In this document: positions 17,690-25,442 of the stretch, piece after piece
How positions within the stretch are numbered: the stretch's first letter is position 1
Layout of the letters: every line of letters starts with the position of its first letter
Assembly (NCBI GenBank): GCA_965215705.1
Contig: CBDCEE010000003.1
Coordinates: 62,001 to 126,000 of the forward strand
Direction of reading: 5' to 3'
Source: JAAXPZ01 sp965215705
GTDB taxonomy: Bacteria; Campylobacterota; Campylobacteria; Campylobacterales; Sulfurovaceae
DNA length: 64,000 bases
Made by a program: the position numbers and the translations under genes
Notes under the pieces: model-generated
The model's input: the letters and a program-made list of their open reading frames with translations, nothing else
Database searches by the model: none
Told to the model about the DNA's origin: nothing

Positions 17690-17863
17690 TTGCTCGGCAG
17701 AATCAAACAAAAAAAGTATAGCATGATCAGAATGGCTAAAGTCCAGCAGGAGTTTTTCTACAATCTGGCTGATCTCTTTAACATCATGGGTTTGTGAGAC
17801 AAGATCCATAGAGGCTGTTAATGTTTGAATTAGATTTGATGATGTGTTTTCCATATAAAACAT
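17690..17863 (-). pseudogene. 5' fragment of the broken hybrid kinase (GAF start)
   Basis: About 58 codons beginning M-F-Y-M-E-N-T-S-S-N and running into a GAF-like strand (HAILFLFDSAEQKL), then cut by the IS1595 end. Two in-frame ATG codons (17863 and 17854) are possible starts; AAGG lies 3 nt before the first. Confidence 0.8.
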
Positions 17864-17955
17864 AGACCTTTTGCGTATTTTTACTTATAATCCTACGCGT
17901 ATTTTCTTTATATGGTGCTTAATCGTCTTTTTGACATTTTTGACTAAAAATCTGT

Positions 17956-17999
17956 TATAATACCCATTCAAAATAACAAATAATGGGGGGGGGGCTCAT
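17956..17999 (+). promoter_or_regulatory. Extended -10 promoter and G10 tract before the PAS gene
   Basis: TGTTATAAT is an extended -10 (TATAAT at 17956-17961). A run of ten G (17985-17994) ends 5 nt before the ATG at 18000, where a ribosome-binding site should be. An upstream ATG at 17983 runs through the tract and stops at TGA overlapping the PAS start; one extra G would fuse it in frame to the PAS protein. Poly-G tracts of this length are classical phase-variation sites in Campylobacter. Confidence 0.7.
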
Positions 18000-18500
18000 A
18001 TGAGCAATGAACATGAAGTCAGAAGTGTAGACATCATCGTCTCAAAAGGTAATGAGGCAGGTGACATCACCTATGCCAATCCTATCTTTGTCAAACTATC
18101 CGGATACTCACAAGGTGAATTACTGGATAAACCACACGCAATTCTCAGACATCCGGATATGCCAAAAATTGTATTTAAGTTCTTATGGGACAATCTGAAA
18201 GCAGGTAATGATGTCCATGCCTTTGTCAAAAATCTTTCTAAAGATGGAGGTTTTTACTGGGTGCTGGCACATGTCAGGGTCGCCAAAAACCCTGATGGAT
18301 CCTTTAGAAACTATGTCTCCACAAGAAAGTTAGTCACAGAGCACGCTAGAAGAGTGATAGAACCTCTATATGCAGAGCTCCTTTCAGTGGAAAAAGAGGG
18401 TGGTATGGAGGCTTCTTTAAAAGCATTAGAAGCATTTTTAGCTGAAAATGGTGCTTCGCTCGCGACATTTAATGAAACCATGAAAAAAATCAATAGTTAA
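18000..18500 (+). CDS. Single PAS-domain protein, Aer/CetB-like redox taxis type
   Basis: 166-residue cytosolic protein. A PAS domain covers about 8-120 (DITYANPIFVKLSGYSQGEL, HPDMPKIVFKFLWDNLKAG, DGGFYWVLAHV), followed by a short helical tail. Size and sequence type resemble C. jejuni CetB, a FAD-binding PAS protein that signals to a separate transducer in energy taxis. FAD binding is inferred. No transducer gene is adjacent. Expression may be switched by the G tract just before the start. Confidence 0.78.
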   Translation: MSNEHEVRSVDIIVSKGNEAGDITYANPIFVKLSGYSQGELLDKPHAILRHPDMPKIVFKFLWDNLKAGNDVHAFVKNLSKDGGFYWVLAHVRVAKNPDGSFRNYVSTRKLVTEHARRVIEPLYAELLSVEKEGGMEASLKALEAFLAENGASLATFNETMKKINS

Positions 18501-18514
18501 TAAAAGGTAAAAAG

Positions 18515-18904
18515 TATGATAAATTTTGATCAATCAATGAAAAAATTACGATCGGTAAGTGGCTATCTAGGTTCTGCAGTGCTTAATTTGCAGGTGAGAC
18601 ACTCTATATGGATGAAGAGAATACAGGTGTAGATATTGCTTACTCTGCAAGTATCTTCAATGATGCATTCAGAGCGATCTCAGAAGCCTCTTTGGATGTA
18701 GGGTTTTCGGATGCTGCTTTTGTAGAGACCAAGACACATGATGGACATGTATTTTTGATCAACTCAGCAGGAGATTATACGGGTGATAACTTTTCCAAGC
18801 TCAATGTATTTGCGATCTTTAGGGACAATGGAAACATCGCCTTGGCAAAAATGATTATAGAGAGAACCTCTCAGGCAATGTCTAAAGAGATGGAGAACCT
18901 GTAA
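18515..18904 (+). pseudogene. Small roadblock/LC7-like gene with a frameshift
   Basis: A start with AAGG opens a frame at 18515 (MINFDQSMKKLRSVSGYLGS) that ends after 39 codons. The neighbouring frame continues as G-E-T-L-Y-M-D-E-E-N to a stop at 18904. Adding one T to the TTT near 18589 joins them into about 130 residues with a roadblock-like strand/helix pattern. The downstream half alone opens at 18608. Either the gene is inactivated by a 1-base loss or the sequence has an error. It directly follows the PAS gene, so a role in the same signalling path is possible. The family assignment is tentative. Confidence 0.55.
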
Positions 18905-18912
18905 GCAGAAGC

Positions 18913-19452
18913 TTACGCCTCTCTCTTGTCCCATGTGGTTCTAATCTGCTTAGGCATATAGTATTTAAACTGCTTGGGATGGATAAAAAAGTCTATATTC
19001 CCACACTTCTCTTCTATCTCTTCCCAGCTTTCTATGTCTAGATTTATTGCCAACACACCGAGTGTAGGAAGTTTGGTAAATGCCTCTTTGATCAAAAGGT
19101 TTCCAAATTCTGTAAGCTCCGGGTTATGACCAACTAGGAAGATACTTTCATAACTGTTGTCTTGTAAGGAGAGAGTATTCATCAGTGTTTTTGGACGGGT
19201 CATATAGAGCTCTTCCATATAGTGGATACGCCCTTCATACTTTATCTTTTTGGCTAGTTTGTCTGCTGTGAGCTGTGCACGTAGAGCAGAACTGGAGAGT
19301 ATGAGATCAGGCTTTATCTGGCGTAAAGAGAAATAAGAGCTGATGGTCTTTAAGTCTTTTTTACCGCGTTTGTTAAGTCCTCTCTCAAAGTCGCTGGCTT
19401 CTGTATCACTCCAGTCAGATTTTGCATGTCGTATGAGATAGATTGTTTTGAT
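18913..19452 (-). CDS. sixA: SixA-like phosphohistidine phosphatase with a non-standard ATC start
   Basis: Histidine phosphatase of about 179 residues that would remove phosphate from histidine phosphotransfer proteins. The frame reads K-T-I-Y-L-I-R-H-A-K-S at its start (RHA catalytic motif) and has FLVGHNPELTEF (second catalytic His) in the middle. The codon where the family Met belongs is ATC (19452-19450), with GAGG 9 nt upstream and a TAG just before it. The next in-frame ATG (19218) would delete the catalytic RHA. So the gene uses a rare start codon or has lost its start. Confidence 0.7.
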   Translation of the reverse strand: MKTIYLIRHAKSDWSDTEASDFERGLNKRGKKDLKTISSYFSLRQIKPDLILSSSALRAQLTADKLAKKIKYEGRIHYMEELYMTRPKTLMNTLSLQDNSYESIFLVGHNPELTEFGNLLIKEAFTKLPTLGVLAINLDIESWEEIEEKCGNIDFFIHPKQFKYYMPKQIRTTWDKREA

Positions 19453-19585
19453 GGTACACCGCCTCTAAAGATATTTTATGGGAGTAATTGTATCATGAGA
19501 ATACCTAATTATCCATAAAACCTCGGCTATATCTTATTTTTACGCCTCTAGAAGAGCAGGAGGGGTTAATTCATACTAAAAGATA

Positions 19586-20362
19586 TTAATCTTTATTTTT
19601 ATGGATTAAATAGGGGTTTCTCTGGGCGGTAGGCATGATATCGAGATACTGGATATTGACATGTTTTGGTGTGTTCAATACACTGATCACAGCAGCGGAA
19701 ATATCTTTAGCATAGAGTGGTGTGTACCCCTCATAGACGGTATCTGCCTTCTTTTTATCTCCTTCGAAGCGAGTAGTGGAGAAGTTTGTGTTGACAGCAC
19801 CAGGGGCGATAGTTGTCACTTTAATATTTGTAGATATCAAATCTGCATTTATGGACTCTCCCAGTGAGTGTACTGCGGCTTTGGTGGCACAGTAGACATT
19901 GCCTCCTGGGTAGGTGGTCTTTCCTGCAACAGAGCCGATATTGATGATATGTGCAGTCTCCAAAGGACGCATCTGAGCGATCACAGGCTTGCTGATATAG
20001 AGCAGTCCTTTGAGATTGGTATCGATCATGGCATCCCAGTTGTCTATGATACCCTCATCTATCTTTTCGATACCTAGAGCCAGACCTGCGCTGTTGACAA
20101 GGATGTCAACGGTTTGCTTTTTGAGTATCTTCTTCATGGTTTTCTCTACGCTTTCTCTATCTCTAACATCCAGCGTATAGGTGCTGATCTCTCTCTTGCT
20201 CTGTTTGGAGAGTATTTTCTTGAGTTTCTTTAGCTTTGTCTTATCTCTACCCAGAAGGATAAGGTTGACCTTCATCGCCGCCAAGTCTATAGTAATCTGT
20301 CTGCCTATGCCGGAAGTGGCACCTGTGATAAGGGCTGTTTGATTTTTGATGTGATTTTTCAT
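19586..20362 (-). CDS. Short-chain dehydrogenase/reductase
   Basis: 258-residue NAD(P)-dependent oxidoreductase of the classical SDR type. It shows the cofactor motif TGATSGIG (about 14-21), NSAGLA, the catalytic Ser in INIGSVAG and Tyr-x3-Lys in VYCATKAA, and PGAVNTNF after it. The sequence is close to the YdfG group (3-hydroxy acid dehydrogenase, malonic semialdehyde reductase), but the substrate is not certain. It stands alone with its own start (GGGGA upstream). Lys-rich N-terminal third. Confidence 0.88.
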   Translation of the reverse strand: MKNHIKNQTALITGATSGIGRQITIDLAAMKVNLILLGRDKTKLKKLKKILSKQSKREISTYTLDVRDRESVEKTMKKILKKQTVDILVNSAGLALGIEKIDEGIIDNWDAMIDTNLKGLLYISKPVIAQMRPLETAHIINIGSVAGKTTYPGGNVYCATKAAVHSLGESINADLISTNIKVTTIAPGAVNTNFSTTRFEGDKKKADTVYEGYTPLYAKDISAAVISVLNTPKHVNIQYLDIMPTAQRNPYLIHKNKD

Positions 20363-20478
20363 AAGTTTCCCCTAGTTTTTTTCAAATTATAGCCCAATTG
20401 TCCCAAATGGATTCTAACAAATGTTAGGATGGGGTAAACCTGCTATAATGCCAGCAAAATTATATGTAGGGTATATCT

Positions 20479-20895
20479 ATGACTTTCATCATCATCAAAA
20501 CCATTCATCTCCTCGCAGCATTTGTCTATGGGGGATTTTTGATCACAGACAATCTCATCATCATGCGGATGCAGAAGCATCTTTCGCCTGAGGAGTATGC
20601 CAAAGCCAGAGGTGGTGTGGCTGCGCGTATCCGTAGTATCGTACCGCCTGCACTGGTAGTCATCATGGTTACGGGTCTGTATATGATCTCTCAGGTTTTT
20701 GGTACAATAGGTGAGGAGGGGATGACGCGCTATCAGATGCTGCTTTCCCTCAAGGCATTTTTAGGTATCTGGCTTGGGCTTCGTGGCAGCTTACAGGTCT
20801 ATGCAGGGATACAGCCTTTGGTGTTCAAAGGGCATAGACTTCCTTTCGTCTTTGTGTTGACGATCATCTTTTTATCACAGTTTATGCATCTTTAG
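20479..20895 (+). CDS. Small integral membrane protein, unknown function
   Basis: 138 residues with about four hydrophobic helices (about 5-28, 50-72, 83-103, 118-136). The first helix carries a His and the second end has IRSIVPPALVVIMVTG. It resembles small membrane proteins of unknown function found in Campylobacterota; I cannot assign a role. Its stop overlaps the stop of the convergent FosA-like gene by 4 bp. Confidence 0.65.
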   Translation: MTFIIIKTIHLLAAFVYGGFLITDNLIIMRMQKHLSPEEYAKARGGVAARIRSIVPPALVVIMVTGLYMISQVFGTIGEEGMTRYQMLLSLKAFLGIWLGLRGSLQVYAGIQPLVFKGHRLPFVFVLTIIFLSQFMHL

Positions 20896-21290
20896 TAAAG
20901 TTGTAGACCGGGGTATCTCTCTGCATCCATAGAGGATATCCTGCTCTGCATATCTCCGATATGGATCTCCAGCTTATGCCCATCCGGGTCGAGCAGATAC
21001 AAAGAGTCTCCTTCACTGTGGTTCTGCTGCCACTCCTTGACATCATTTTGTAGAAGAGATAGCCTGAGTGATTGAAAATCATCTGAGGCTATAGAAAAAG
21101 CAATATGGGTATAGTCTTGGGCGGGGTAGCTTTCATCTACATTGAGGCAAAACCATAGTTCTCCAAGAGCTAGATAGGCTCCCTTTTGCCACCTGGCATG
21201 GGGCTTCATCCCTAGAATATCAGTATAAAATTGAAAAGACTTCTCCAAATCACTCGTGGCTATAGTGATGTGATTGAGTCCTGTAAGCAT
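20892..21290 (-). CDS. fosA: FosA-like glutathione/thiol transferase (glyoxalase fold)
   Basis: 132-residue VOC-fold protein strikingly like fosfomycin-modifying FosA. Metal ligands are His7 (GLNHITIA), His in YTHIAFS and Glu in HKLEIHIG. Thr9, the Trp of ELWFCLN, the Tyr before THIAFS, the SEGDSLYLLDPDGHKL loop and the Arg in MQSRISS match FosA active-site positions. The Lys at FosA position 90 in the potassium loop appears to be Gln. It is probably cotranscribed with the M20 peptidase gene, starting 3 nt after that gene's stop. Fosfomycin resistance is inferred, not shown. Confidence 0.75.
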   Translation of the reverse strand: MLTGLNHITIATSDLEKSFQFYTDILGMKPHARWQKGAYLALGELWFCLNVDESYPAQDYTHIAFSIASDDFQSLRLSLLQNDVKEWQQNHSEGDSLYLLDPDGHKLEIHIGDMQSRISSMDAERYPGLQLY

Positions 21291-21293
21291 CTG

Positions 21294-22388
21294 CTAGAGC
21301 CTTCCCTCTACATGGTGCGCAAAGACCTCACTTACCAGTGTGATCCGCTCCTCAAAACTCTGCTTGGAAGCACGCTCATATACAGTATGATCTCCATCTC
21401 CAAAAGGCCCCCAGCCATCTGTTACGATCGTGCCTGCAGAGGCAATGATGTTGGCATCGCTGATACCTCCTCGCAGCTCAGTAGGGAGTGTCATATGACA
21501 AAGGGTGTTGACTTGTGCTATCCATGCTTGTTGTGCAGGAGTGGGCTGCATAACATCTCGTAGGATGCCACCTGTAAGTGTGGAGGTAGTACCTTCTATA
21601 TAGTTGGTATCGATGATCTTATTGATGGCTTTGAGGGCTCTCTCTTTCTCTGTCTGATCTCTATATCTGAGGTCAAAGGAGAGGGTGGCATGTGGTGAGA
21701 TAGTATTGGCACCTATTCCTCCTTCTATCCTACCCACATTGAGGGTAGTCTCTTTGGTCTGATTGGATATCTTATTGAGTGCCAGAAGTGTATGGGCAGC
21801 TTCCTGATTGGCATCGGCTCCTTCCCAGTAATGGTTACCCGCATGTTTGGCGACACCTTCAATATCCAGAGTGAAAAATCCTATACCTTTACGACCCACT
21901 ACGATCTCCCCATGCTCCCCCGCTGCTTCAAAGACCATACAGTAATCATATTCAGGGGCTATCTTGCTGGAGAGATGCTTGCTGTCATTACTGCCAGTCT
22001 CTTCATCACTGACCAGTAGCAGGTCTATGTTGTAGATGCTGCCATAGTTGGCATGGAGTTGTCTCAGGGATTGGAGAGCCACATAGTTACCGCCTTTCAT
22101 ATCACAAACTCCAGGCCCATAGACCCATGACGCATCTTCCCGAAACCCTTCAAAGGTATCGGGAGCAAAGACGGTATCCAGATGTCCTAGCAAGAGAAGC
22201 TTTTTACCTTGCCTCTGTTTGGAGCGAAAAAAGAGGTGATCCCCGATATGCTCTCTACGGTGACGCTCCAGTATCATACCCAGTGCTTCTATCCACTCAG
22301 CAAAGATCGCTGAAGCTGCATCTACGCCTGCCTTGTTACCTGTATAGGAGTTGATCTCTATGATCTGTTTGAGTTCTTTATAGTTCAT
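21294..22388 (-). CDS. M20-family metallopeptidase (CPG2/glutamate carboxypeptidase-like)
   Basis: Zinc peptidase of about 364 residues from the chosen start (MNYKELKQII). Metal-binding and catalytic motifs are LLGHLDTVF, YGPGVCDMKGG, LLVSDEETGS and GDGDHTVYE, with a dimerisation domain between about 175 and 290. The family releases C-terminal Glu or acts on related amides; there is no signal peptide, so it is probably cytosolic. A longer frame back to 22475 would overlap the divergent kinase gene and lacks homology, so I reject that start. FosA-like gene follows in the same transcript. Confidence 0.85.
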   Translation of the reverse strand: MNYKELKQIIEINSYTGNKAGVDAASAIFAEWIEALGMILERHRREHIGDHLFFRSKQRQGKKLLLLGHLDTVFAPDTFEGFREDASWVYGPGVCDMKGGNYVALQSLRQLHANYGSIYNIDLLLVSDEETGSNDSKHLSSKIAPEYDYCMVFEAAGEHGEIVVGRKGIGFFTLDIEGVAKHAGNHYWEGADANQEAAHTLLALNKISNQTKETTLNVGRIEGGIGANTISPHATLSFDLRYRDQTEKERALKAINKIIDTNYIEGTTSTLTGGILRDVMQPTPAQQAWIAQVNTLCHMTLPTELRGGISDANIIASAGTIVTDGWGPFGDGDHTVYERASKQSFEERITLVSEVFAHHVEGRL

Positions 22389-22445
22389 ATCGTATTTTAG
22401 TAAATTATTGTAAAATAGGAGATTAGTGATCAGGGAGGCGGATAA

Positions 22446-23591
22446 ATGTTTTCCAAAAGGATAAAAAATCTTCACTACAAAAAGCTCTTTTTGTTTGGAG
22501 CATACACTACGATATTGATATTGACTATCCCTGCGTCTATCGTGGATTTTTGGATAGGTAACTATACGGATGTCTATATCGATCTACTTTTTGCACTCTT
22601 GGCACTTGTTGCATTCTTGTATAGTTTTCATAGTGAGGATGTAGAATACTCTGCCGTAATACTTTTCTGGATAGCAGTATTGATAGAGTTTATCTATCTC
22701 TATATGCATAGAGTTGATTTTGATCTGATCTTTGCTATTTTAATACCTATCATAGCCTTTATTGCCCTTCCCAAACGCAAGATCATCCTCAACCTCATGC
22801 TCTTCTACACACTCCTCATAGGGTACCTGACATACTGCTACTATCTTTACCCTGAGCATCTCTTTCTGCACAATAGCAAATATATGATAGCCTATGCTGT
22901 AGCACATGGATTTATGGTCTCATACGGGGTGTTTTATTATCTTGCGATAGAGGAGTCTGTTGAGCGTCTAGAAGCATCCAATCGTGAGAAAGCACTGTTA
23001 CTTAGAGAAGTACATCACCGTGTCAAGAACAATCTCAATCTTATCGCCTCTATCCTAGGCTTACAGGGACAGAGTACAGATAGTCTAGAGACAAAAGAAG
23101 TGCTAGAAGGCAACAGAAAAAGAATAGAGTCTATGGCACTGCTACATGAGATATTGTACAAAAATAAAAATCTCAACGATGTGGACCTGAAGATCTATAT
23201 CAATACATTGGTTGATCATATTATAGAGTGTGAAGCATTGGGGGAGAAGGTATCCATAGTGAGTGATATCGTACCAGTGAAGCTTACTATGGATGATATG
23301 ATACAGCTTGGTATCATGCTCAATGAGATGGTGACAAACTCAATAAAGTATGCTTCAGATGAGAGGGATAGAGTCAAGATAGAAATCACATTTGGCAGGG
23401 AGGAAAGTGGATATAGGTTGGTTTATTGTGATAATGCCAGTCAAATCGATAGATCAAAGCTAAACAGAGGTTTTGGATATAATCTGATCATACTGACAGT
23501 ATCCCAGCTCAAAGGCTTGCCCACGGTGCTTACAAAGCAGGGGCTATGCTATACTATATCTTTTGACAGCTTAGAGGAGGTGGAGTCTTGA
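22446..23591 (+). CDS. Membrane histidine kinase, HisKA_2 type (first island)
   Basis: 381 residues. The N-terminal half has about six membrane helices, then a linker and the HisKA_2 box LLLREVHHRVKNNLNLIASI with His near 189. The ATPase domain follows, with the N-box in NEMVTNSIKYAS and a late RGFGYNLI. It is closely similar in layout to the kinase at 55708-56856. GGAGG lies 8 nt before ATG. It overlaps the regulator gene by 4 bp. The signal is unknown; the membrane domain has no large periplasmic loop. Confidence 0.88.
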   Translation: MFSKRIKNLHYKKLFLFGAYTTILILTIPASIVDFWIGNYTDVYIDLLFALLALVAFLYSFHSEDVEYSAVILFWIAVLIEFIYLYMHRVDFDLIFAILIPIIAFIALPKRKIILNLMLFYTLLIGYLTYCYYLYPEHLFLHNSKYMIAYAVAHGFMVSYGVFYYLAIEESVERLEASNREKALLLREVHHRVKNNLNLIASILGLQGQSTDSLETKEVLEGNRKRIESMALLHEILYKNKNLNDVDLKIYINTLVDHIIECEALGEKVSIVSDIVPVKLTMDDMIQLGIMLNEMVTNSIKYASDERDRVKIEITFGREESGYRLVYCDNASQIDRSKLNRGFGYNLIILTVSQLKGLPTVLTKQGLCYTISFDSLEEVES

Positions 23592-24292
23592 CTGATATAG
23601 CATCAGAAAAGAAAATAGATCTGATTCGTGTCATGATCGTAGAGGATGAGTCTATACCTGCAAGATATCTCAAAAACATCATAGAGGAGCAGGGGGATTT
23701 CGCTGTGGAGTGTATCATGCCTAGTGCAGAGGAGGCACTCAATAGCATTAAAAAGATAAAACCTGATCTGGTTTTCGTAGATATTATGCTTGATGGTCCT
23801 ATGAGTGGTGCTGAGCTAGCCCTACGAATACACAGACTATATGCAAAGATACTGATCATATTTATGACTGCTTACTCCAGTGAAGAGATGGTGGAGTTTG
23901 CAGTAGAGTCAGAAGCCTTTGCCTACCTGCTCAAACCCTATCGTCCCAAAGAGATCAGAGCCACACTTACACTGGCAAAAGCACGACTCAAAAGATATAT
24001 CCCAACAGCTCTTGACAGCTCTGTAGCGCTCATAGATGGCTTTAGCTACAGCATGGAGACAAAAAGACTCTACAAAGAAGGTAGAGAGGTAGAGCTCACA
24101 GCCAAAGAGTTGGAGCTTATCGGAATGCTCTGCAGGGAGTGTGATACCGTAGTAGATAGTGAGGTAATACTAGAGCAGATGGGGATTACTGCTGCGTCCC
24201 TACGTGCTATCATATATAGGATACGTAAAGACACAAGCAGTGATCTGATCCAAAGCGTCAAGCGCCTTGGATACAGGATAGGTATAATATAA
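23588..24292 (+). CDS. Response regulator with winged-helix output (first island)
   Basis: 234 residues. The receiver domain has EDESIP near 19-24, phospho-Asp in VFVDIMLDG near 63 and KPYRPKE. The output domain (about 145-234, ELTAKELELIGML to VKRLGYRIGI) is a degenerate OmpR-type winged helix. It starts with TTG inside the kinase gene. It ends 1 bp before the stop of the convergent lipoprotein gene. A paralogue lies at 55041-55718. The shared box before three lipoprotein genes nearby is its likely target (inference). Confidence 0.86.
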   Translation: MTDIASEKKIDLIRVMIVEDESIPARYLKNIIEEQGDFAVECIMPSAEEALNSIKKIKPDLVFVDIMLDGPMSGAELALRIHRLYAKILIIFMTAYSSEEMVEFAVESEAFAYLLKPYRPKEIRATLTLAKARLKRYIPTALDSSVALIDGFSYSMETKRLYKEGREVELTAKELELIGMLCRECDTVVDSEVILEQMGITAASLRAIIYRIRKDTSSDLIQSVKRLGYRIGII

Positions 24293-24293
24293 A

Positions 24294-25271
24294 CTAGTTC
24301 TTTATGCAGCGAACGGCCATACCGTATGCTCTGGAACTAGAGTTACTACCAGCACTTGCAGAGCTAAAGTAGCCAAATGTCGACCAAGTACCAGATACAT
24401 TACTGGTCCAATAATATCCAGTAGCACTCCCCCATGCCAAAGAGGCATTGTTATAATTTCTCAAACCATTAGCTGTCCAAGCTTCATTACTACCAAATGC
24501 TCCCAGTGTATTGAGGCTTGTCCATGAGGCAGCCTCAGCGTTAAATTCACCAAGATTAGGTACTCTATATCCCACTGGGCAGACATTATTGATAGCAGAT
24601 GACCCTAACCATAGGGACGTATTTTGATTTATCCTCCAGTCAAAAGGATTTGAAGTAGATGTTATGAATAGATTATTGGTAGGCACATTTGACTTTATAG
24701 AAGTTGAGCTATATTTTGGCATACTCATACCACCTCTTATTATCAGCTCATGACCATCAGCCTTGCGACCCCATTGAAACAGTGATCCGTATGCCAGAAA
24801 ATCTGTGGGAGAAGTGGCCTGCTGTTTGGGATCGAAGTTACCATCATCTGAATCTGCATATCTGGCTCCCAAGTTATTGTTGAGCCATGTTTTTCCTGTG
24901 GTAGCATTGGTGACTACTCCATAGATAAAATCATGCTCACCATCTCCAAAGTTGCGATCTGGTACAGCTTTTGCTCCTATGAGGTCTATCAATGCTTGAA
25001 TTTCTGTAGCCGTATCGTAGTCAGCACCTACCCCTTTATCCACCATGGCATTGGCCGCAGCCAGATTGTCAGCACTGACACCTGTGACACCTGCATCAGA
25101 GTAGTCCTGAGTAGTTGGTACAGGGTTGGCATTACTCTGTGCATAGTCTGCGATGAGATTAATAGCACCTTGAGTAACATTACTACCGCCACCACCACCG
25201 CAACCAGCGATAAATGTAGACCCTAAAAGCACAGCGGTTGCCTGAATCACTTTGGTTCGTAAAGTTTTCAT
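24294..25271 (-). CDS. Lipoprotein with shared N-terminal module and FISUMP-type domain
   Basis: 325-residue lipoprotein (lipobox FIAGC, Cys24, then a Gly run). Residues 36-98 form a module (IADYAQSN, TTQDYSDAGVTGV, TATEIQALID) also found in the lipoprotein at 57069. The C-terminal part, from about 115, looks like the Fibrobacter major paralogous domain: TGKTWLNNNLGARYAD, FQWGRKADGHEL, VCPVGYRVPNLGEFNA, YYWTSNV and AVRCIKN. That domain is usual in surface-exposed proteins of unknown role. It is convergent with the regulator gene, with a hairpin in its leader and the shared promoter box. Confidence 0.8.
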   Translation of the reverse strand: MKTLRTKVIQATAVLLGSTFIAGCGGGGGSNVTQGAINLIADYAQSNANPVPTTQDYSDAGVTGVSADNLAAANAMVDKGVGADYDTATEIQALIDLIGAKAVPDRNFGDGEHDFIYGVVTNATTGKTWLNNNLGARYADSDDGNFDPKQQATSPTDFLAYGSLFQWGRKADGHELIIRGGMSMPKYSSTSIKSNVPTNNLFITSTSNPFDWRINQNTSLWLGSSAINNVCPVGYRVPNLGEFNAEAASWTSLNTLGAFGSNEAWTANGLRNYNNASLAWGSATGYYWTSNVSGTWSTFGYFSSASAGSNSSSRAYGMAVRCIKN

Positions 25272-25292
25272 TTTGCCCTCCTTATGTTGGCG

Positions 25293-25320
25293 GGTGTCAT
25301 CATATTGTCAGGATGACACC
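25293..25320 (-). other. 9-bp hairpin in the lipoprotein 5' leader
   Basis: GGTGTCATC (25293-25301) pairs perfectly with GATGACACC (25312-25320) over a 10-nt loop, between the shared promoter box and the start of the FISUMP-type lipoprotein gene. The leader of the next lipoprotein gene has a different 7-bp hairpin (GCTCCTT/AAGGGGC near 26688), so a 5' hairpin may stabilise these mRNAs. Confidence 0.5.
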
Positions 25321-25329
25321 TTGTATCTC

Positions 25330-25364
25330 AACTATAGCATGCCATTGTGACATGAGAGTGATAT
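25330..25364 (-). promoter_or_regulatory. Shared lipoprotein promoter box, copy 1
   Basis: Reading the minus strand: ATATCACTCTCATGTCACAA, then TGGCATGC and TATAGT. The TCAC motifs are 11 bp apart and an extended -10 (TGCTATAGT) follows. Copies are at 26715 and 27778. Confidence 0.6.
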
Positions 25365-25442
25365 GCTATGAGTTGTTCTACTTTTGGTCTGTAAGCAACC
25401 AAAGCACCCGTATCACTGCTATTATAGTTATGGCAGTAGGCG

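Larger units (their letters stand above)
13958..17863 (-). pseudogene. GAF-hybrid sensor histidine kinase gene broken by two insertion sequences
   Basis: Three pieces form one gene. The 5' piece (17863 to about 17683) encodes the start of a GAF domain. The middle (to about 15331) has the GAF remainder, a HisKA box (LSNIVHDIRTPANSL), an ATPase domain (NLIGNAYKFTP, DQGIGI, GGTGLGLSI) and the start of a receiver (KKILIADDNKIN). The last piece has the receiver end, with phospho-Asp in FIDKHMPSISG and TKPF. Removing the IS1595-type insert plus a 7-bp duplication (743 bp) and the IS30 insert plus a 4-bp duplication (1144 bp) leaves 2019 bp, exactly 673 codons, with intact junctions. The product was a soluble hybrid kinase; the insertions presumably inactivate it. 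Confidence 0.88.

Noticed and set aside
22389..22475. Longer N-terminus of the M20 peptidase
   Set aside because: It would overlap the divergent kinase start and lacks family similarity; Met at 22388 fits.
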